DNA from: an uncultured Elusimicrobiales bacterium | GTDB taxonomy: Bacteria > Elusimicrobiota > Elusimicrobia > Elusimicrobiales > Elusimicrobiaceae | Reading direction: 5' to 3' | Length of the DNA stretch: 64,000 bases | Assembly: GCA_944327085.1 (NCBI GenBank) | Contig: CALVGG010000005.1 | Span: 80,030-144,029, forward strand | Part shown: positions 35,154-46,294 of the stretch, in pieces | How the letters are laid out: the number at the start of each line of letters is the position of its first letter | Position numbering within the stretch: position 1 is the first letter of the stretch | Position numbers and translations under genes: made by a program | Notes under the pieces: model-generated | Database searches by the model: none | What the model saw: only the letters and a program-made list of their open reading frames with translations | Told to the model about the DNA's origin: nothing

Positions 35154-35207
35154 ATGGCAGTTCCTAAAAAGTGAAGGATCGTCCATCACAACAACCAGGA
35201 GGCCATA

Positions 35208-37035
<1,828 letters not shown>

Positions 37036-37041
37036 AAATTA

Positions 37042-37066
37042 CCCCGCCTGCAGGCGGGGTTTTTTA
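37042..37066 (+). terminator. tgt terminator
   Basis: A 7-bp GC stem (CCCCGCC/GGCGGGG with a TGCA-type loop) followed by TTTTTT, starting 7 bases after the tgt stop. Confidence 0.85.
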
Positions 37067-37114
37067 TGGGATATCCTGTACCCAAAAACCAAACTTTTCC
37101 CCCTTTTGGCACAC

Positions 37115-37146
37115 AAAAAACGCCCTGCTTTGGCAGGGCGTTTTTA
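37115..37146. terminator. Bidirectional terminator between convergent genes
   Basis: An 8-bp stem CGCCCTGC/GCAGGGCG (37121-37140) flanked by AAAAAA on the left and TTTTT on the right. It can stop transcripts from tgt and from the minus-strand membrane gene. Confidence 0.8.
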
Positions 37147-37176
37147 AATAGGGAAATAAAACAGAAAAAATAATTT

Positions 37177-37626
37177 TTATGCTTCTTTTTGAGTTTCCTT
37201 TTTAACGGCGGGGGCTGGCAATAAATAAAATATTAAATATGCTTTAAACAGCTCCAGCGTGAAAGACAAAGAAATAAAAACGTATTTGTATACGCTTAAT
37301 TCCTGCACCGTCATTTGGTGGGACACATAATACAGCCGCCCCAGCATTCTAATAAGCGGCGTAAAAGTAAAATCCGCATTGCTCCACAGGGCCAGCAGCG
37401 CCTGCAACAAGGCCAGCACAAACACAAACCGCTCCCGCAGCAATATAAACACCGCTTGCCCCGCATACAGAATTAAAAACCCCAAATGCAGGCGCAGCAA
37501 TATGCCGCCGCTTAAAACGTCCTCCCACAACAGTACAAAATTTACCAAAGCGCCAAACAGACAGAAAATAAAAATTACTTTCAGCCATATGTTTAAACGC
37601 ATAAAAGAGGATAGAAGTTTGTGCAT
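37177..37626 (-). CDS. Small integral membrane protein, four predicted helices
   Basis: A 149-residue hydrophobic protein. Helices are seen at about 10-32 (LNIWLKVIFIFCLFGALVNFVLL), 42-62 (LHLGFLILYAGQAVFILL), 66-84 and 115-137. The tail is short and charged (VKKETQKEA). No family recognised and no catalytic motif. It follows ddl by 4 bases on the same strand and is probably co-transcribed with it, suggesting an envelope role. Confidence 0.7.
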   Translation of the reverse strand: MHKLLSSFMRLNIWLKVIFIFCLFGALVNFVLLWEDVLSGGILLRLHLGFLILYAGQAVFILLRERFVFVLALLQALLALWSNADFTFTPLIRMLGRLYYVSHQMTVQELSVYKYVFISLSFTLELFKAYLIFYLLPAPAVKKETQKEA

Positions 37627-37630
37627 ATAC

Positions 37631-38704
37631 TTATCTGTTTAATTGCAGTTTAGCCTTTTCTTGATGAACCTGTAAAGCTATTTGGATTAAGCCGTCCAAA
37701 ATATCCGTATATTTATAGCCGCTGGCTTCAAACAATTGCGGGAACAGGCTGGTTTCGCTCATGCCCGGCAGGGTGTTAATTTCGGAAAAATAATATTTGC
37801 CGTCTTTGCCCAGCAAAAAATCTACCCGTGCCAAACCGCACGCACGCAACGCCGAAAACACAGTCAAAGCATCACGCTGCATTTGCTCTTGCATAGCAGG
37901 GGGTATATCGGCCGGTACGCGCGTTTCGCACCCGCCCTGCACCAGGTACTTGGCTTCATAGTCAAAAAACTCATTAGCCAGCATTTTCAGCTCCCCGCAG
38001 GAGGATGCCTTGGCAGCAGGGCCGCAGCCGTATAAAGCGCAAAAAATTTCGCGCGCGTTATCCACGCCTTTTTCTACCAGCACAAATTCGTCAAACGCCA
38101 AGGCTTTTTCAATAGCAGGGTGAAGCTCTTCCGCCGTTTTTACTTTGGTTACCCCCACGGAAGAGCCCAAACTCATCGGTTTTACAAATACGGGGTAGCC
38201 TTGCCGGCCGGCCCAGGCTTCCAGGGCGGCGCGGTCATACGCTTGCCCGCGGCGGATTTTTTGATAAGGCAGTACCGCCACCCCGTGCTGCTGAGCCACC
38301 AATTTGGTAATTTCTTTGTCCATCCCCATGGCTGACGCCAACACCCCACACCCTACATACGGGGTGTTAATACTTTCCAAAAGGCCCTGCAAAACGCCGT
38401 CTTCGCCATTGGTTCCGTGCAAAACGGGGAAAAACACGTCCACACTGAGTTTAAAAGAACCGTCCGGGCTGATTAACTGGCAGTCCGGCAGCAGGCAGGG
38501 GGTAAGCGGCTTATCCTGCGGGGTTTGTTCACTGCACGCGGTTTGTAAAAACCAATGGCCTTGGCGGCTGATAAAAATGGGAAAAACGGTATATTTGTCC
38601 TTCTGTGCGCTTAGCAAACGGCAAACGGTTTGCGCACTGTGGACGGAGACTTCATGTTCGGTGGATTTACCGCCGTATAATACGGCAATTTTTAAAGGCT
38701 GCAT
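37631..38704 (-). CDS. ddl: D-alanine--D-alanine ligase
   Basis: A 357-residue ATP-grasp enzyme that makes the D-Ala-D-Ala dipeptide of peptidoglycan precursors in the cytoplasm. Seen: the N-terminal GGKSTEHEVSVHSA, FPVLHGTNGEDGVLQGLLE, the ATP-binding FVKPMSLGSSVGV, and the metal/substrate loop ARVDFLLGKDGKYYFSEINTLPGMSETSLFP. The ATG follows AAGGAG. The terminator of the upstream coiled-coil gene separates it from that gene. Confidence 0.95.
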   Translation of the reverse strand: MQPLKIAVLYGGKSTEHEVSVHSAQTVCRLLSAQKDKYTVFPIFISRQGHWFLQTACSEQTPQDKPLTPCLLPDCQLISPDGSFKLSVDVFFPVLHGTNGEDGVLQGLLESINTPYVGCGVLASAMGMDKEITKLVAQQHGVAVLPYQKIRRGQAYDRAALEAWAGRQGYPVFVKPMSLGSSVGVTKVKTAEELHPAIEKALAFDEFVLVEKGVDNAREIFCALYGCGPAAKASSCGELKMLANEFFDYEAKYLVQGGCETRVPADIPPAMQEQMQRDALTVFSALRACGLARVDFLLGKDGKYYFSEINTLPGMSETSLFPQLFEASGYKYTDILDGLIQIALQVHQEKAKLQLNR

Positions 38705-38722
38705 AGATAAAAACTCCTTATA

Positions 38723-38748
38723 AAAAGCCTGACTTTCATCAGGCTTTT
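38723..38748 (-). terminator. Terminator of the coiled-coil gene
   Basis: A 10-bp stem AAAAGCCTGA/TCAGGCTTTT with a T-run on the minus strand, between the 38758 stop and the ddl start. Confidence 0.8.
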
Positions 38749-38757
38749 AAAAAACGG

Positions 38758-40656
38758 TTATTTGTCTTCCCGGAAGATGGACCATTTCATTCGGCCGATA
38801 AAGCTGTCCGTTTTCTCCAGGAAATCCTCCCCCGGGCCGAAATCGTCCTGAGCTATGGGCTGGGCCACTTTAATTTCCGGCAGGTCTTCCTCGCTGCGCA
38901 CCTTGGGGCGCAAAGTTTCGGTCACTTCTACGGGCACCTCGTTAATGGGCAGGACTTTGGGCGCGGCAGGTTTAACAGGCTGCGGCGCCTTGTGCACCTG
39001 CACCAGGGCAGGGGCATCCGGCGGCAAGGGTTTATGCGGGGCAGCCGGCGGAGCAGGCGGCACAGGCCCCTGCACCACATGGCTGGAACGAAGGTTCTTG
39101 TTTTCGTTCGATAAACTTTCTTTTTCCTGTTCCAATTCGCCTTTTTGTTTAAGCAAAAGGTCTTTTTCCTGGGTTAAGGTTTGCTTTTGCTGTTCCAGCA
39201 AAGAGCGTTCCTGCGCCCAGTTGTCTTTTTGACGGGTTAAAAATTCTTTTTCACGCGTAAGGGAGGCTTGCTCACGCTGGAGCTCCTCGTTCGCCGCGTT
39301 TAATTCTTCCGTCTTGCGGGCCAATTCTTCGTTAACCGTGCGCAACTGCTCTTGATTGCGAAGCAGGGCCTCGTTATTATCATGCAAAGAGGCCGCCTGG
39401 CGGGTTAAATCCTGATTGGCCGTCTGCAAGGCGTCGCGCTCGCCGGATAAGTGGGCGTTTTGCGCGGTAAGCACGTCAATTTTGCGTTTCAAATCTTCAA
39501 TAACCGCGTCGTTGCGGTTGATTTTTTCCAACAATTCTTTAAAGTTGGCTTCCAGCAATTGTTTTTCCTGCAGCACGGCTTCCAGCTGTTCCTGCACGGC
39601 GGCCAGCTTGGCGGCCAGTTCGTCGCGCTCTTCTTCCAGCGTGCGGATGCGCTCCCCAAAGACCGACATCTGCTGACGGGACTTGCCGGCATATTCGTTT
39701 TCCAAATCGCTCAAAGAAGCTTTTAAATCTTCCAGCTCTTTGGTTTTGGCTTCATACTTGGCCAGCAGTTCTTCTTTTTCAGAAGCAATGGTGTGCAGTT
39801 TTAAATTTTCCGCTTTTAAGGATTCAATTTCTTCCACCTGCTTCATGCAGACGTTGGAAATTTCATGCAGTTGGTTTTCCAAGCTGCTTACTTTTTGCTG
39901 GTACTGCTGCTTGATGGAAATGATGCGGCCTTCAAAATTAAAGGATTTAAAGCGTTCTTCGGCCGCGGTTAACTGTTCGCGCAAAGACAGGATTTCTTTG
40001 GCTTGCTCGGCCGATTTTTTAAGGGCTTCCATTTTTTCCTGCTGAACTTTTTTAATTTCTCTGTCCAGCGCGCTGTTTACCGCTTTTAACTGGGAAGCCT
40101 TTTGATGCAAACTGGTAATAATGCGTTCTTTTTCTTCGCGCTCTTTGCGGGCGTTTTCTTCCTGCTGGGCGCGGTAAGTTTCCGGCTCAAAGGTGGAAAT
40201 ATCCGCCGCGTTTACGGACGGGAAAGCCGGGGCTTTATCGTCAAACCCGCGGCGCACGGCCGTATCGGTATACCCCAGCACGCGGGCCGTTTGGGCGCGG
40301 GAAAGGGTTTCCACACTGGCTTTTAAACTGTTGATGGTATCGGCCAGGCCGGAGAGGAAAGAATCTTTATCTTTTTGGCTTTCTACGGCCTCGCGGGTGC
40401 GGGCCAGTTCGGTTAAGATTTTATCGTTCTGAGAGGCGGACGCTTCAAAGCGTTCTTCCAATTCCTGTATTTTTTCTTCCAGCTTTTCAAACGAACGGTT
40501 ATACTGGGCCTGACGGTTGGCGGCGTTTAATTGTTTTTTGCCGTCAAATTTTTCTTGGCGGGGCATGGGGTCTGCCGGGGGCAATTCCTGCATCCGGAAA
40601 CGTTCCAAAAAGTCTGAAAAATCCGTTTGTCCGTCAAATTCGGTATCAAAAGCCAT
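38758..40656 (-). CDS. Long coiled-coil protein with Pro-rich C-terminal linker
   Basis: A 632-residue cytoplasmic protein without signal or membrane segment. Residues about 1-60 are acidic and variable. Residues about 55-510 form an almost continuous coiled coil (for example ELARKTEELNAANEELQRE, LEQEKESLSNENKNLRSS). A Pro/Ala-rich linker (VPPAPPAAPHKPLPPDAPA) then leads to an acidic tail ending SFIGRMKWSIFREDK. It has its own promoter and terminator, so it is a single-gene unit. No family recognised. A filament, scaffold or chromosome/cell-shape role is possible but only from composition. Confidence 0.75.
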   Translation of the reverse strand: MAFDTEFDGQTDFSDFLERFRMQELPPADPMPRQEKFDGKKQLNAANRQAQYNRSFEKLEEKIQELEERFEASASQNDKILTELARTREAVESQKDKDSFLSGLADTINSLKASVETLSRAQTARVLGYTDTAVRRGFDDKAPAFPSVNAADISTFEPETYRAQQEENARKEREEKERIITSLHQKASQLKAVNSALDREIKKVQQEKMEALKKSAEQAKEILSLREQLTAAEERFKSFNFEGRIISIKQQYQQKVSSLENQLHEISNVCMKQVEEIESLKAENLKLHTIASEKEELLAKYEAKTKELEDLKASLSDLENEYAGKSRQQMSVFGERIRTLEEERDELAAKLAAVQEQLEAVLQEKQLLEANFKELLEKINRNDAVIEDLKRKIDVLTAQNAHLSGERDALQTANQDLTRQAASLHDNNEALLRNQEQLRTVNEELARKTEELNAANEELQREQASLTREKEFLTRQKDNWAQERSLLEQQKQTLTQEKDLLLKQKGELEQEKESLSNENKNLRSSHVVQGPVPPAPPAAPHKPLPPDAPALVQVHKAPQPVKPAAPKVLPINEVPVEVTETLRPKVRSEEDLPEIKVAQPIAQDDFGPGEDFLEKTDSFIGRMKWSIFREDK

Positions 40657-40691
40657 GGTAAATCCCTAGAAGAAAAATGAACGTACACTAA

Positions 40692-40720
40692 ATTTAATCA
40701 CAATACGAGGAAAGTGTCAA
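40692..40720 (-). promoter_or_regulatory. Promoter of the coiled-coil gene
   Basis: -35 TTGACA (40715-40720), a 17-base spacer, -10 TTAAAT (40692-40697), about 35 bases before the ATG. Confidence 0.65.
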
Positions 40721-40758
40721 GTTAAAAACACGCTTTTCTCACACGGGAAAGGGGTTTT

Positions 40759-42006
40759 TTATTTTTTCCCCCGCTCAAGCAGTTTTTGGCGCACCAGCCC
40801 CACCAAATAAAAAGACCCCGTACACACCACTTTTTGCGCGTGGAACGCGGCTGAAAACGCGCGGGAAGGATCTTTAAAAAACCGCACTTTTACCCCTTTG
40901 GGAAGGGCGGATAAAATATCCTGTTTATCCGCACCGCGCTTTACGCTGGGGATAGTAACAATAATGTCTTTAAAATGAGGGCAAAGCAAAGCAAGCAGTT
41001 TTTTGTAGTCTTTGTCTTTCATAAAACCGCATAACAGGGTGGCATCCTGCGCGTAAGGGGTTTTGGCCAAGAACTCTAAAAACAATTCCACTGCCTGGGC
41101 GTTGTGGGCCCCGTCAAACACAAAGGTTTTGCCCGCTTGGCTTAATACTTCAAACCGGCCGGGCAGGCGCACCCCCGCAAAAGCGCGGGCGATGGCGGCG
41201 TCCTCTATTTTTAAATATTTTGCCAGCCGGTACACCACACACGCGTTGATACCCTGGCGCCGGCCCAAAACAGAAAGCGGCCACTCCTGCCCGTCTTTGG
41301 TACGCAGAATGGTTTGATTGTTTACAAAATCAAAGGCGTACTCATAAAAGGGTTCCCCCTCGCCTATAAAATAAAGCGGGGCGTGTTTTTCTTTGGCGGC
41401 TTTTTTTATTTCTTCGCGCGCGGAAGGGTTTACCGTGCCCGAAAAGCAAGGCACGCCGGGCTTAATAATGCCGGCTTTTTCCCGCGCTATTTGAGATAGA
41501 GACGAGCCCAGCAGCTGCATATGGTCCAACCCAATAGACGTAATTACACACGCCGCCGGAGAGCAAATATTGGTGGGGTCTTTTCGCCCGCCAAGGCCCG
41601 TTTCCAACACGGCATACTGCACGCCCGCACGGGCAAAATGGCACAAGGCGGCCGCGGTAAGAATTTCAAAAAAGTTCAGTTCCTGCTCTTCTTCCTGAAA
41701 AACCTGAAGCACGGCGTCCGTAAATTCCTGACGGGAAACCGGGGCCCCGTTTACTTGTATGCGTTCGCAAGGGTCACACAAATGCGGGGAAACAAACAGC
41801 CCCGTTTTAAAGCCCGCCTCTTTAAGCACCTGCGCAGTGAGGATAGAAACAGAGCCTTTGCCGTTGGTGCCGGCTACGTGGATAATTTTAAAACGGTTCT
41901 GCGGGTTGCCCAGCCGCTCAAGCAAAGCGCGCAAGCCTTCCAGCCCGGCCCCGCAACCCACGCCCGTTCTGGTTAAAATATAATCAAATACAATTTTAAA
42001 ACTCAT
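40759..42006 (-). CDS. folC: Bifunctional folylpolyglutamate/dihydrofolate synthase
   Basis: A 415-residue Mur-ligase-fold enzyme that adds glutamate to folates. Seen: the P-loop VAGTNGKGSVSILTAQVLKEAGFKTGLFVSPHL, the omega-loop region, ETGLGGRKDPTNI, TSIGLDHMQLLGSSLSQIAREKAGIIK, and FDGAHNAQAVELFLEFL in the C-terminal domain. It overlaps murA by 11 bases and ends the prfA-murA gene run. Whether it has the dihydrofolate synthase activity too cannot be read from the sequence. Confidence 0.93.
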   Translation of the reverse strand: MSFKIVFDYILTRTGVGCGAGLEGLRALLERLGNPQNRFKIIHVAGTNGKGSVSILTAQVLKEAGFKTGLFVSPHLCDPCERIQVNGAPVSRQEFTDAVLQVFQEEEQELNFFEILTAAALCHFARAGVQYAVLETGLGGRKDPTNICSPAACVITSIGLDHMQLLGSSLSQIAREKAGIIKPGVPCFSGTVNPSAREEIKKAAKEKHAPLYFIGEGEPFYEYAFDFVNNQTILRTKDGQEWPLSVLGRRQGINACVVYRLAKYLKIEDAAIARAFAGVRLPGRFEVLSQAGKTFVFDGAHNAQAVELFLEFLAKTPYAQDATLLCGFMKDKDYKKLLALLCPHFKDIIVTIPSVKRGADKQDILSALPKGVKVRFFKDPSRAFSAAFHAQKVVCTGSFYLVGLVRQKLLERGKK

Positions 42007-43267
42007 TTTTATCCGGGTTATAACGGCGGATATCCGCCCCCAAAGCCGTTAGTTTTTGCTCCAAATCTTCGTAACCGCGGTCTATATGATAAACGCGTTC
42101 AATTTCCGTGGTGCCCTGCGCGGCCAAGCCCGCAATGACCAAGGCCATGCCGCCGCGTAAGTCAGACGCCATAACATGAGCGCCGGAAAGTTTTTCCACC
42201 CCGTTTATGCGGGCAATGCTTTTTTCCGTTAAAATATCTGCCCCCATACGCACCAGTTCCGGCGCGTGCATAAAACGGTTTTCAAAAATGTCTTCGTCAA
42301 TTTCGCTGGCGCCGTCGCACAAAGTCATCAACGTCATCCACGGAGCCTGCAAATCCGTGGCAAAACCCGGGTAAGGGGCGGTTTTCATACGCATGGGTTT
42401 TAAGCGCCCTTCGTAAGGAAGCACATGCACACTGCGGGAGGTAATTTCCAGCGGAACGCCCGCCTCTTGCAAATCTTCAAGCAAAATGGAGTTATGCTCC
42501 GGCACGCAGTCTTCCACCACCACGTCCCCGCGGGTGGCCGCGGCGGCAATCATATAAGAACCCGATTCAATACGGTCCGCCACCACGCTGTGTTCAGCCC
42601 CGTGTAAAGAAGCTTTGCCATGCACCACCAAATTGCCTTTGGCGTCCGCCGTAATATCGGCCCCCATTTTGCGCAAGAATTCTACCACGTCGTCCACTTC
42701 CGGCTCTTTGGCTACGTTTTCCAACACGGTTTCCCCTTCAATCAAGCAGGCGCACATCAGTAAGTTCTGCGTGGCACCCACACTGGGAAAGCGCAACACA
42801 ATTTTGGCCGGCTGCAAAGCCTGGGCCTGCAAAATGACATTGCCTTGCTGGGTAATAGCCGTAGCGCCCAGTTTTTCAAACCCTTTTAAATGGATATCCA
42901 CCGGGCGCACGCCAATGGCGCAGCCGCCGGGCAAAGGGATCTCGGCTTTCTTAAAACGGGCCAACAGCGGCCCCGCCACCCAAAAACTGGCGCGCATTTG
43001 CTTGACCAGTTCATAAGGCAGGCTGTTTTTGAGGGGCCCGTCGGCCGTGATGGTAGCGGTGCCGTTGACGTATTCAATTTTTTTGCCTAAATATTCCAAA
43101 ATTTTAAGTGTGGTGCGCACGTCGCGCAAGTTGGGAACGCGGTGGATAATGCAGGGTTCGTCCGTCAGTAATGTGGCTACCAAAATGGGAAGAGAAGCGT
43201 TTTTGCTTCCGCTGGTGTGCACGGTGCCTTGCAATTTTTTACCGCCGTTAATAATAAAACGATCCAT
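41996..43267 (-). CDS. murA: UDP-N-acetylglucosamine 1-carboxyvinyltransferase MurA
   Basis: A 423-residue enzyme of the first committed step of peptidoglycan synthesis. K22/N23 in SGSKNASLP and the reactive cysteine C116 in PGGCAIGVRPVDIHL are present, so it is of the fosfomycin-reactive type. The two inverse alpha/beta barrels show their usual repeats (RIESGSYMIAAAATRG, FATDLQAPWMTLMTLCDG, DLRGGMALVIAGLAAQG). TAAGGAG precedes the ATG. It is followed by folC with an 11-base overlap. Confidence 0.96.
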   Translation of the reverse strand: MDRFIINGGKKLQGTVHTSGSKNASLPILVATLLTDEPCIIHRVPNLRDVRTTLKILEYLGKKIEYVNGTATITADGPLKNSLPYELVKQMRASFWVAGPLLARFKKAEIPLPGGCAIGVRPVDIHLKGFEKLGATAITQQGNVILQAQALQPAKIVLRFPSVGATQNLLMCACLIEGETVLENVAKEPEVDDVVEFLRKMGADITADAKGNLVVHGKASLHGAEHSVVADRIESGSYMIAAAATRGDVVVEDCVPEHNSILLEDLQEAGVPLEITSRSVHVLPYEGRLKPMRMKTAPYPGFATDLQAPWMTLMTLCDGASEIDEDIFENRFMHAPELVRMGADILTEKSIARINGVEKLSGAHVMASDLRGGMALVIAGLAAQGTTEIERVYHIDRGYEDLEQKLTALGADIRRYNPDKNEF

Positions 43268-43299
43268 AAACTCTCCTTACAATATGCTCAATAATTAGT

Positions 43300-44145
43300 T
43301 TAAATTTTACGGGCAAGAACAAAACGGTCTATTCCAAATATATCTTTTTTTACTTCGGCCTGCCAGCCCCGCGCACAAAGCGCCTGGGCTACCCCCGCAG
43401 GCTGCCCCAGGCAAAGTTCCAGCCCCAGCACGCAGCCGGGTGCGGCAAAACGGGGCAAAGCGTCCAATATTTGGCGGGTTAGCTGCAGGCCGTCCGCACC
43501 GCCGTCCAGCGCCAGGGCCGGTTCCCGCTGTACTTCGCGCGCTAAAGCCGGTATATCGCCAGACGGGATATACGGAGGATTGGAAACAATTAAATCAAAC
43601 TCACCCTCCAGCCGTTCAAATAAGTTACTTTGCACAAACCGGATGCGCTTTGCCAGTTGATAAGTTTGCGCGTTGGCACGGGCAACCTGCAACGCGGCCG
43701 GGGATACGTCCGACGCGGTAACACGCGCCTGTTTAAAAGCACGCGCCAGTGCCAGGGCAATACAGCCGCTTCCCGTGCATAAATCCAAAATGCGTATGGC
43801 AGACTGCGGGGCAAAAGCCCGGCAAGCAAGCTCCACCAAATTTTCTGTTTCCGGGCGGGGAATAAGCACCGCAGGGTTTACCGCTATATTCATACCGCAA
43901 AAGGGCTGAAAGCCCACAATATACGCCAGCGGCTCCCCCTGCGCGTGGCGGGCAAGCAGCGTTTCAAAAATGCGCTGTTTATCCTCGGGCACCGGCTCCT
44001 GCCCAAAGGCCTCCAGCCAGGTGCGGCTTACCCCCAGCACATGCGCCAGCAAAAACTGCGCATTGGCGGCAGGGTCCTCGCTTCCGGACGTTTGCAAAAG
44101 TGCCCGGGCGGACTGCAAGACGGTATGCACGGTGGGCAAAGTCAT
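43300..44145 (-). CDS. prmC: Release factor glutamine methyltransferase PrmC
   Basis: A 281-residue enzyme that methylates the GGQ glutamine of release factors. The N-terminal helical domain includes GEPLAYIVGFQPF. The SAM site is ILDLCTGSGCIALALA, and the catalytic NPPY lies at 189-192 (SNPPYIPSGDIP). It lies close to prfA, its substrate gene, with one glycosyltransferase gene between. Overlaps that gene by 4 bases. Confidence 0.94.
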   Translation of the reverse strand: MTLPTVHTVLQSARALLQTSGSEDPAANAQFLLAHVLGVSRTWLEAFGQEPVPEDKQRIFETLLARHAQGEPLAYIVGFQPFCGMNIAVNPAVLIPRPETENLVELACRAFAPQSAIRILDLCTGSGCIALALARAFKQARVTASDVSPAALQVARANAQTYQLAKRIRFVQSNLFERLEGEFDLIVSNPPYIPSGDIPALAREVQREPALALDGGADGLQLTRQILDALPRFAAPGCVLGLELCLGQPAGVAQALCARGWQAEVKKDIFGIDRFVLARKI

Positions 44146-45116
44146 AATAAAGAGTCCAAAGCGTGAAGAAATTCTTGGTACGGGAATAAATTGACGGAAG
44201 AAACGTCTGTTTTAATAATACGGGCGGAAGGATTGTCCGGGTCGTTATACATAGAATAGGTATTATAAAAAATGACAGATTTTTTGCCAAAACCGCTGGC
44301 CACATGCGCCACCGCCGTATCCGGCGTAACCACCAGTTGGGCGCCTTCTATTAAGGCAAACAGGTCAAATACGTCCCGCGTGGGGTAGACAAATAAAGTT
44401 TGTTTATTGGTACAGGCGGAAACATAATCGGCCACCCGCTCTTTTTGGCTGGGCATACAGGGAATGATTATCGCTAGCCCGGTACGTGAAGCCAAATCCG
44501 GTGCGATGCGCAAAAAAGAAGATTTATTGAGGGACCGTGCCTCTACAGACCCGAACAAATTTAACACCGCATATCCTTGGGGAGCATGTTTCTGCACAAA
44601 ATCATCCCTCCGGGAGCGGTGCTGCGGAGAAAAAGGTAAATCATAACTGCGGGAAGGATTTTCCACCCCCAATTGCCGCAGAATGGCTTGTTCGTGCTCG
44701 TTTCTGCGGCCGGGCACTTTACCTAAAGGCACGGGGCTTGTGTAACAATCCAACACTTTATCCCCACCGATAATGCGCTTAAACAAAGTCCAGTTTTTAT
44801 AAGGTTTTTCGCTGGAATCCAGCACCAAATCAAAATGGCGGCGGCGCAAACGCAAGGCGTGCCAGAGAAGGCTTACCCAATGTTGATGGGGGCGCAACAC
44901 GCGGCGGATGGGAAGCGGGTAAATTTCATCAATATATTTAATAGCGCGCAAATACCCGACGGCAGAGCCAAAACACACCACCGTAATTTTAATATTGGGA
45001 TTTGCTTTTTTAATTTCCCGGTAACAGCAGGAAGAGATCAACGCGTCCCCCAGGGAGCCTTCCCCCCGCAACACCAGAATGTTTTTTAAATCCCGCACAT
45101 TGGGAATTTTTTGCAT
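44142..45116 (-). CDS. Glycosyltransferase family 9 (heptosyltransferase-like)
   Basis: About 324 residues. I took the ATG at 45116 (MQKIPNVRDLKNILVLRGEGSLGDALISS), which leaves the prfA stop free; a longer frame opens at 45167. Family 9 features: the N-terminal ILVLRGEGSLGDAL (usually GDxL..TP), a mid-segment LNLFGSVEARSLN, and the sugar-nucleotide region LVVTPDTAVAHVASGFGKKSVIFY. Enzymes of this family transfer heptose or related sugars to the lipopolysaccharide core, supporting a Gram-negative envelope. The acceptor here is unknown. Placed between prfA and prmC. Confidence 0.85.
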   Translation of the reverse strand: MQKIPNVRDLKNILVLRGEGSLGDALISSCCYREIKKANPNIKITVVCFGSAVGYLRAIKYIDEIYPLPIRRVLRPHQHWVSLLWHALRLRRRHFDLVLDSSEKPYKNWTLFKRIIGGDKVLDCYTSPVPLGKVPGRRNEHEQAILRQLGVENPSRSYDLPFSPQHRSRRDDFVQKHAPQGYAVLNLFGSVEARSLNKSSFLRIAPDLASRTGLAIIIPCMPSQKERVADYVSACTNKQTLFVYPTRDVFDLFALIEGAQLVVTPDTAVAHVASGFGKKSVIFYNTYSMYNDPDNPSARIIKTDVSSVNLFPYQEFLHALDSLL

Positions 45117-45127
45117 ATTAAACCCGT

Positions 45128-46186
45128 TTAAATTTGAAGATTTTTTAATTTTTCTTCCACACGCCACGCGCGCAGATCTTCCAAAATAGGTTCAATATTG
45201 CCTTGCATAATTTCGGTTAAATTATGGTAGGATTTTTCGGTGCGGTGGTCCGTCACGCGGCTTTGCGGGAAGTTATAAGTGCGGATTTTTTCCGCCCGGT
45301 CCCCCGTGCCTACCTGGGATTTACGCTCATCATAAATTTCTTTATTGCGCTTTTCTTCTTCCATCTGATACAATTTGGCGCGCAGCATGGCCATGGCTTT
45401 TTCGCGGTTTTTGCCTTGGTGGCGTTCTTCCCGGCAGGAAACCACCACCCCGGTAGGTTTATGGATAATGCGCACGGCCGTTTCCACCTTGTTTACGTTC
45501 TGGCCGCCGGCCCCGCCGGAACGGCAGGTTTCCATAATTAAATCTTCAGGGCGGATTTCAATGTCAATTTCTTCCACCTCCGGCATAATGGCTACGGTTA
45601 CGGTAGAAGTATGCACGCGGCCGGCGGTTTCCGTATCGGGCACGCGCTGCACGCGGTGGGTGCCGGCTTCCCCCCTAAGCCAGGAGTAGGCTCCATCCCC
45701 TTTAATAAACATACTCACGTATTTGCAGCCTTTTAAGCCTGTGGGGGTAAATTCCAAAATTTCGGTCGTCCAGCCCCTGGTTTGGGCAAAATGTTGGTAT
45801 ACGCGTAAAAGTTCGTTGGCAAACAGGGCGGCTTCGTCCCCTCCGGCACCGGGGCGGATTTCTAAATAAATGTTTTTGGAGTCGTTCGGGTCCGGCGGAA
45901 TGACCAAAATGCGCAGTTCTTTTTGCAGCAGCGGCAGTTTAGCTTCCAGCTCGGCCAGTTCGTCGGCCGCCATTTTAACCAGTTCTTTGTCTTCACCGGC
46001 TTCAATCATGGCGCGGTCGTCAGCGATGGATTTTTCTACCGAGTTGATTTCTTCTTCTTTCTCAATAATCGGGCGTAAAAATGCATGACGTTTGGATTTT
46101 TGTGCCAGCTCCGTACTGGAAAGTTCCCCGCTGGCCAAATCCGCCTCCAGCTGTTTAAATTCGGCAATATATTTAGACGTATCCAT
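45128..46186 (-). CDS. prfA: Peptide chain release factor 1
   Basis: A 352-residue class I release factor. The GGQ motif is at 227-229 in [20 protein letters not shown]. The codon-recognition segment reads [18 protein letters not shown], with the P-x-T pattern (183-185) of RF1, which reads UAA and UAG; the middle residue is Asp rather than the usual Ala/Val. C-terminal [14 protein letters not shown] is intact. AAGGATAGG precedes the ATG. First gene of the run prfA-GT9-prmC-murA-folC. Confidence 0.95.
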   Translation of the reverse strand: MDTSKYIAEFKQLEADLASGELSSTELAQKSKRHAFLRPIIEKEEEINSVEKSIADDRAMIEAGEDKELVKMAADELAELEAKLPLLQKELRILVIPPDPNDSKNIYLEIRPGAGGDEAALFANELLRVYQHFAQTRGWTTEILEFTPTGLKGCKYVSMFIKGDGAYSWLRGEAGTHRVQRVPDTETAGRVHTSTVTVAIMPEVEEIDIEIRPEDLIMETCRSGGAGGQNVNKVETAVRIIHKPTGVVVSCREERHQGKNREKAMAMLRAKLYQMEEEKRNKEIYDERKSQVGTGDRAEKIRTYNFPQSRVTDHRTEKSYHNLTEIMQGNIEPILEDLRAWRVEEKLKNLQI

Positions 46187-46207
46187 AACCTATCCTTTGG
46201 AAAAAAT

Positions 46208-46246
46208 GTTTATCCCGTTTCTCCGCACGGAAAAAACCGGATAAAC
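46208..46246 (-). other. Strong inverted repeat ahead of prfA
   Basis: GTTTATCC.GTTT paired with AAAC.GGATAAAC with an inner TCCG/CGGA hairpin. On the minus strand it is followed by ATTTTTT and then the prfA ribosome site. It could be a second terminator after rpmE or a 5' leader structure of prfA. Confidence 0.65.
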
Positions 46247-46283
46247 AAAAGAGCAGACCCCCTAACGGAAGTCTGCTCTTTTT
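46247..46283 (-). terminator. rpmE terminator
   Basis: A 9-bp stem AGAGCAGAC/GTCTGCTCT (46250-46258, 46271-46279) with A/T-runs on both sides, 12 bases after the rpmE stop. Confidence 0.8.
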
Positions 46284-46294
46284 AAATTTCAAAG

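Noticed and set aside
44142..45167. Longer start of the glycosyltransferase gene at 45167
   Set aside because: It would overlap prfA by 40 bases and add a basic stretch atypical of the family; the ATG at 45116 fits the usual N-terminus.
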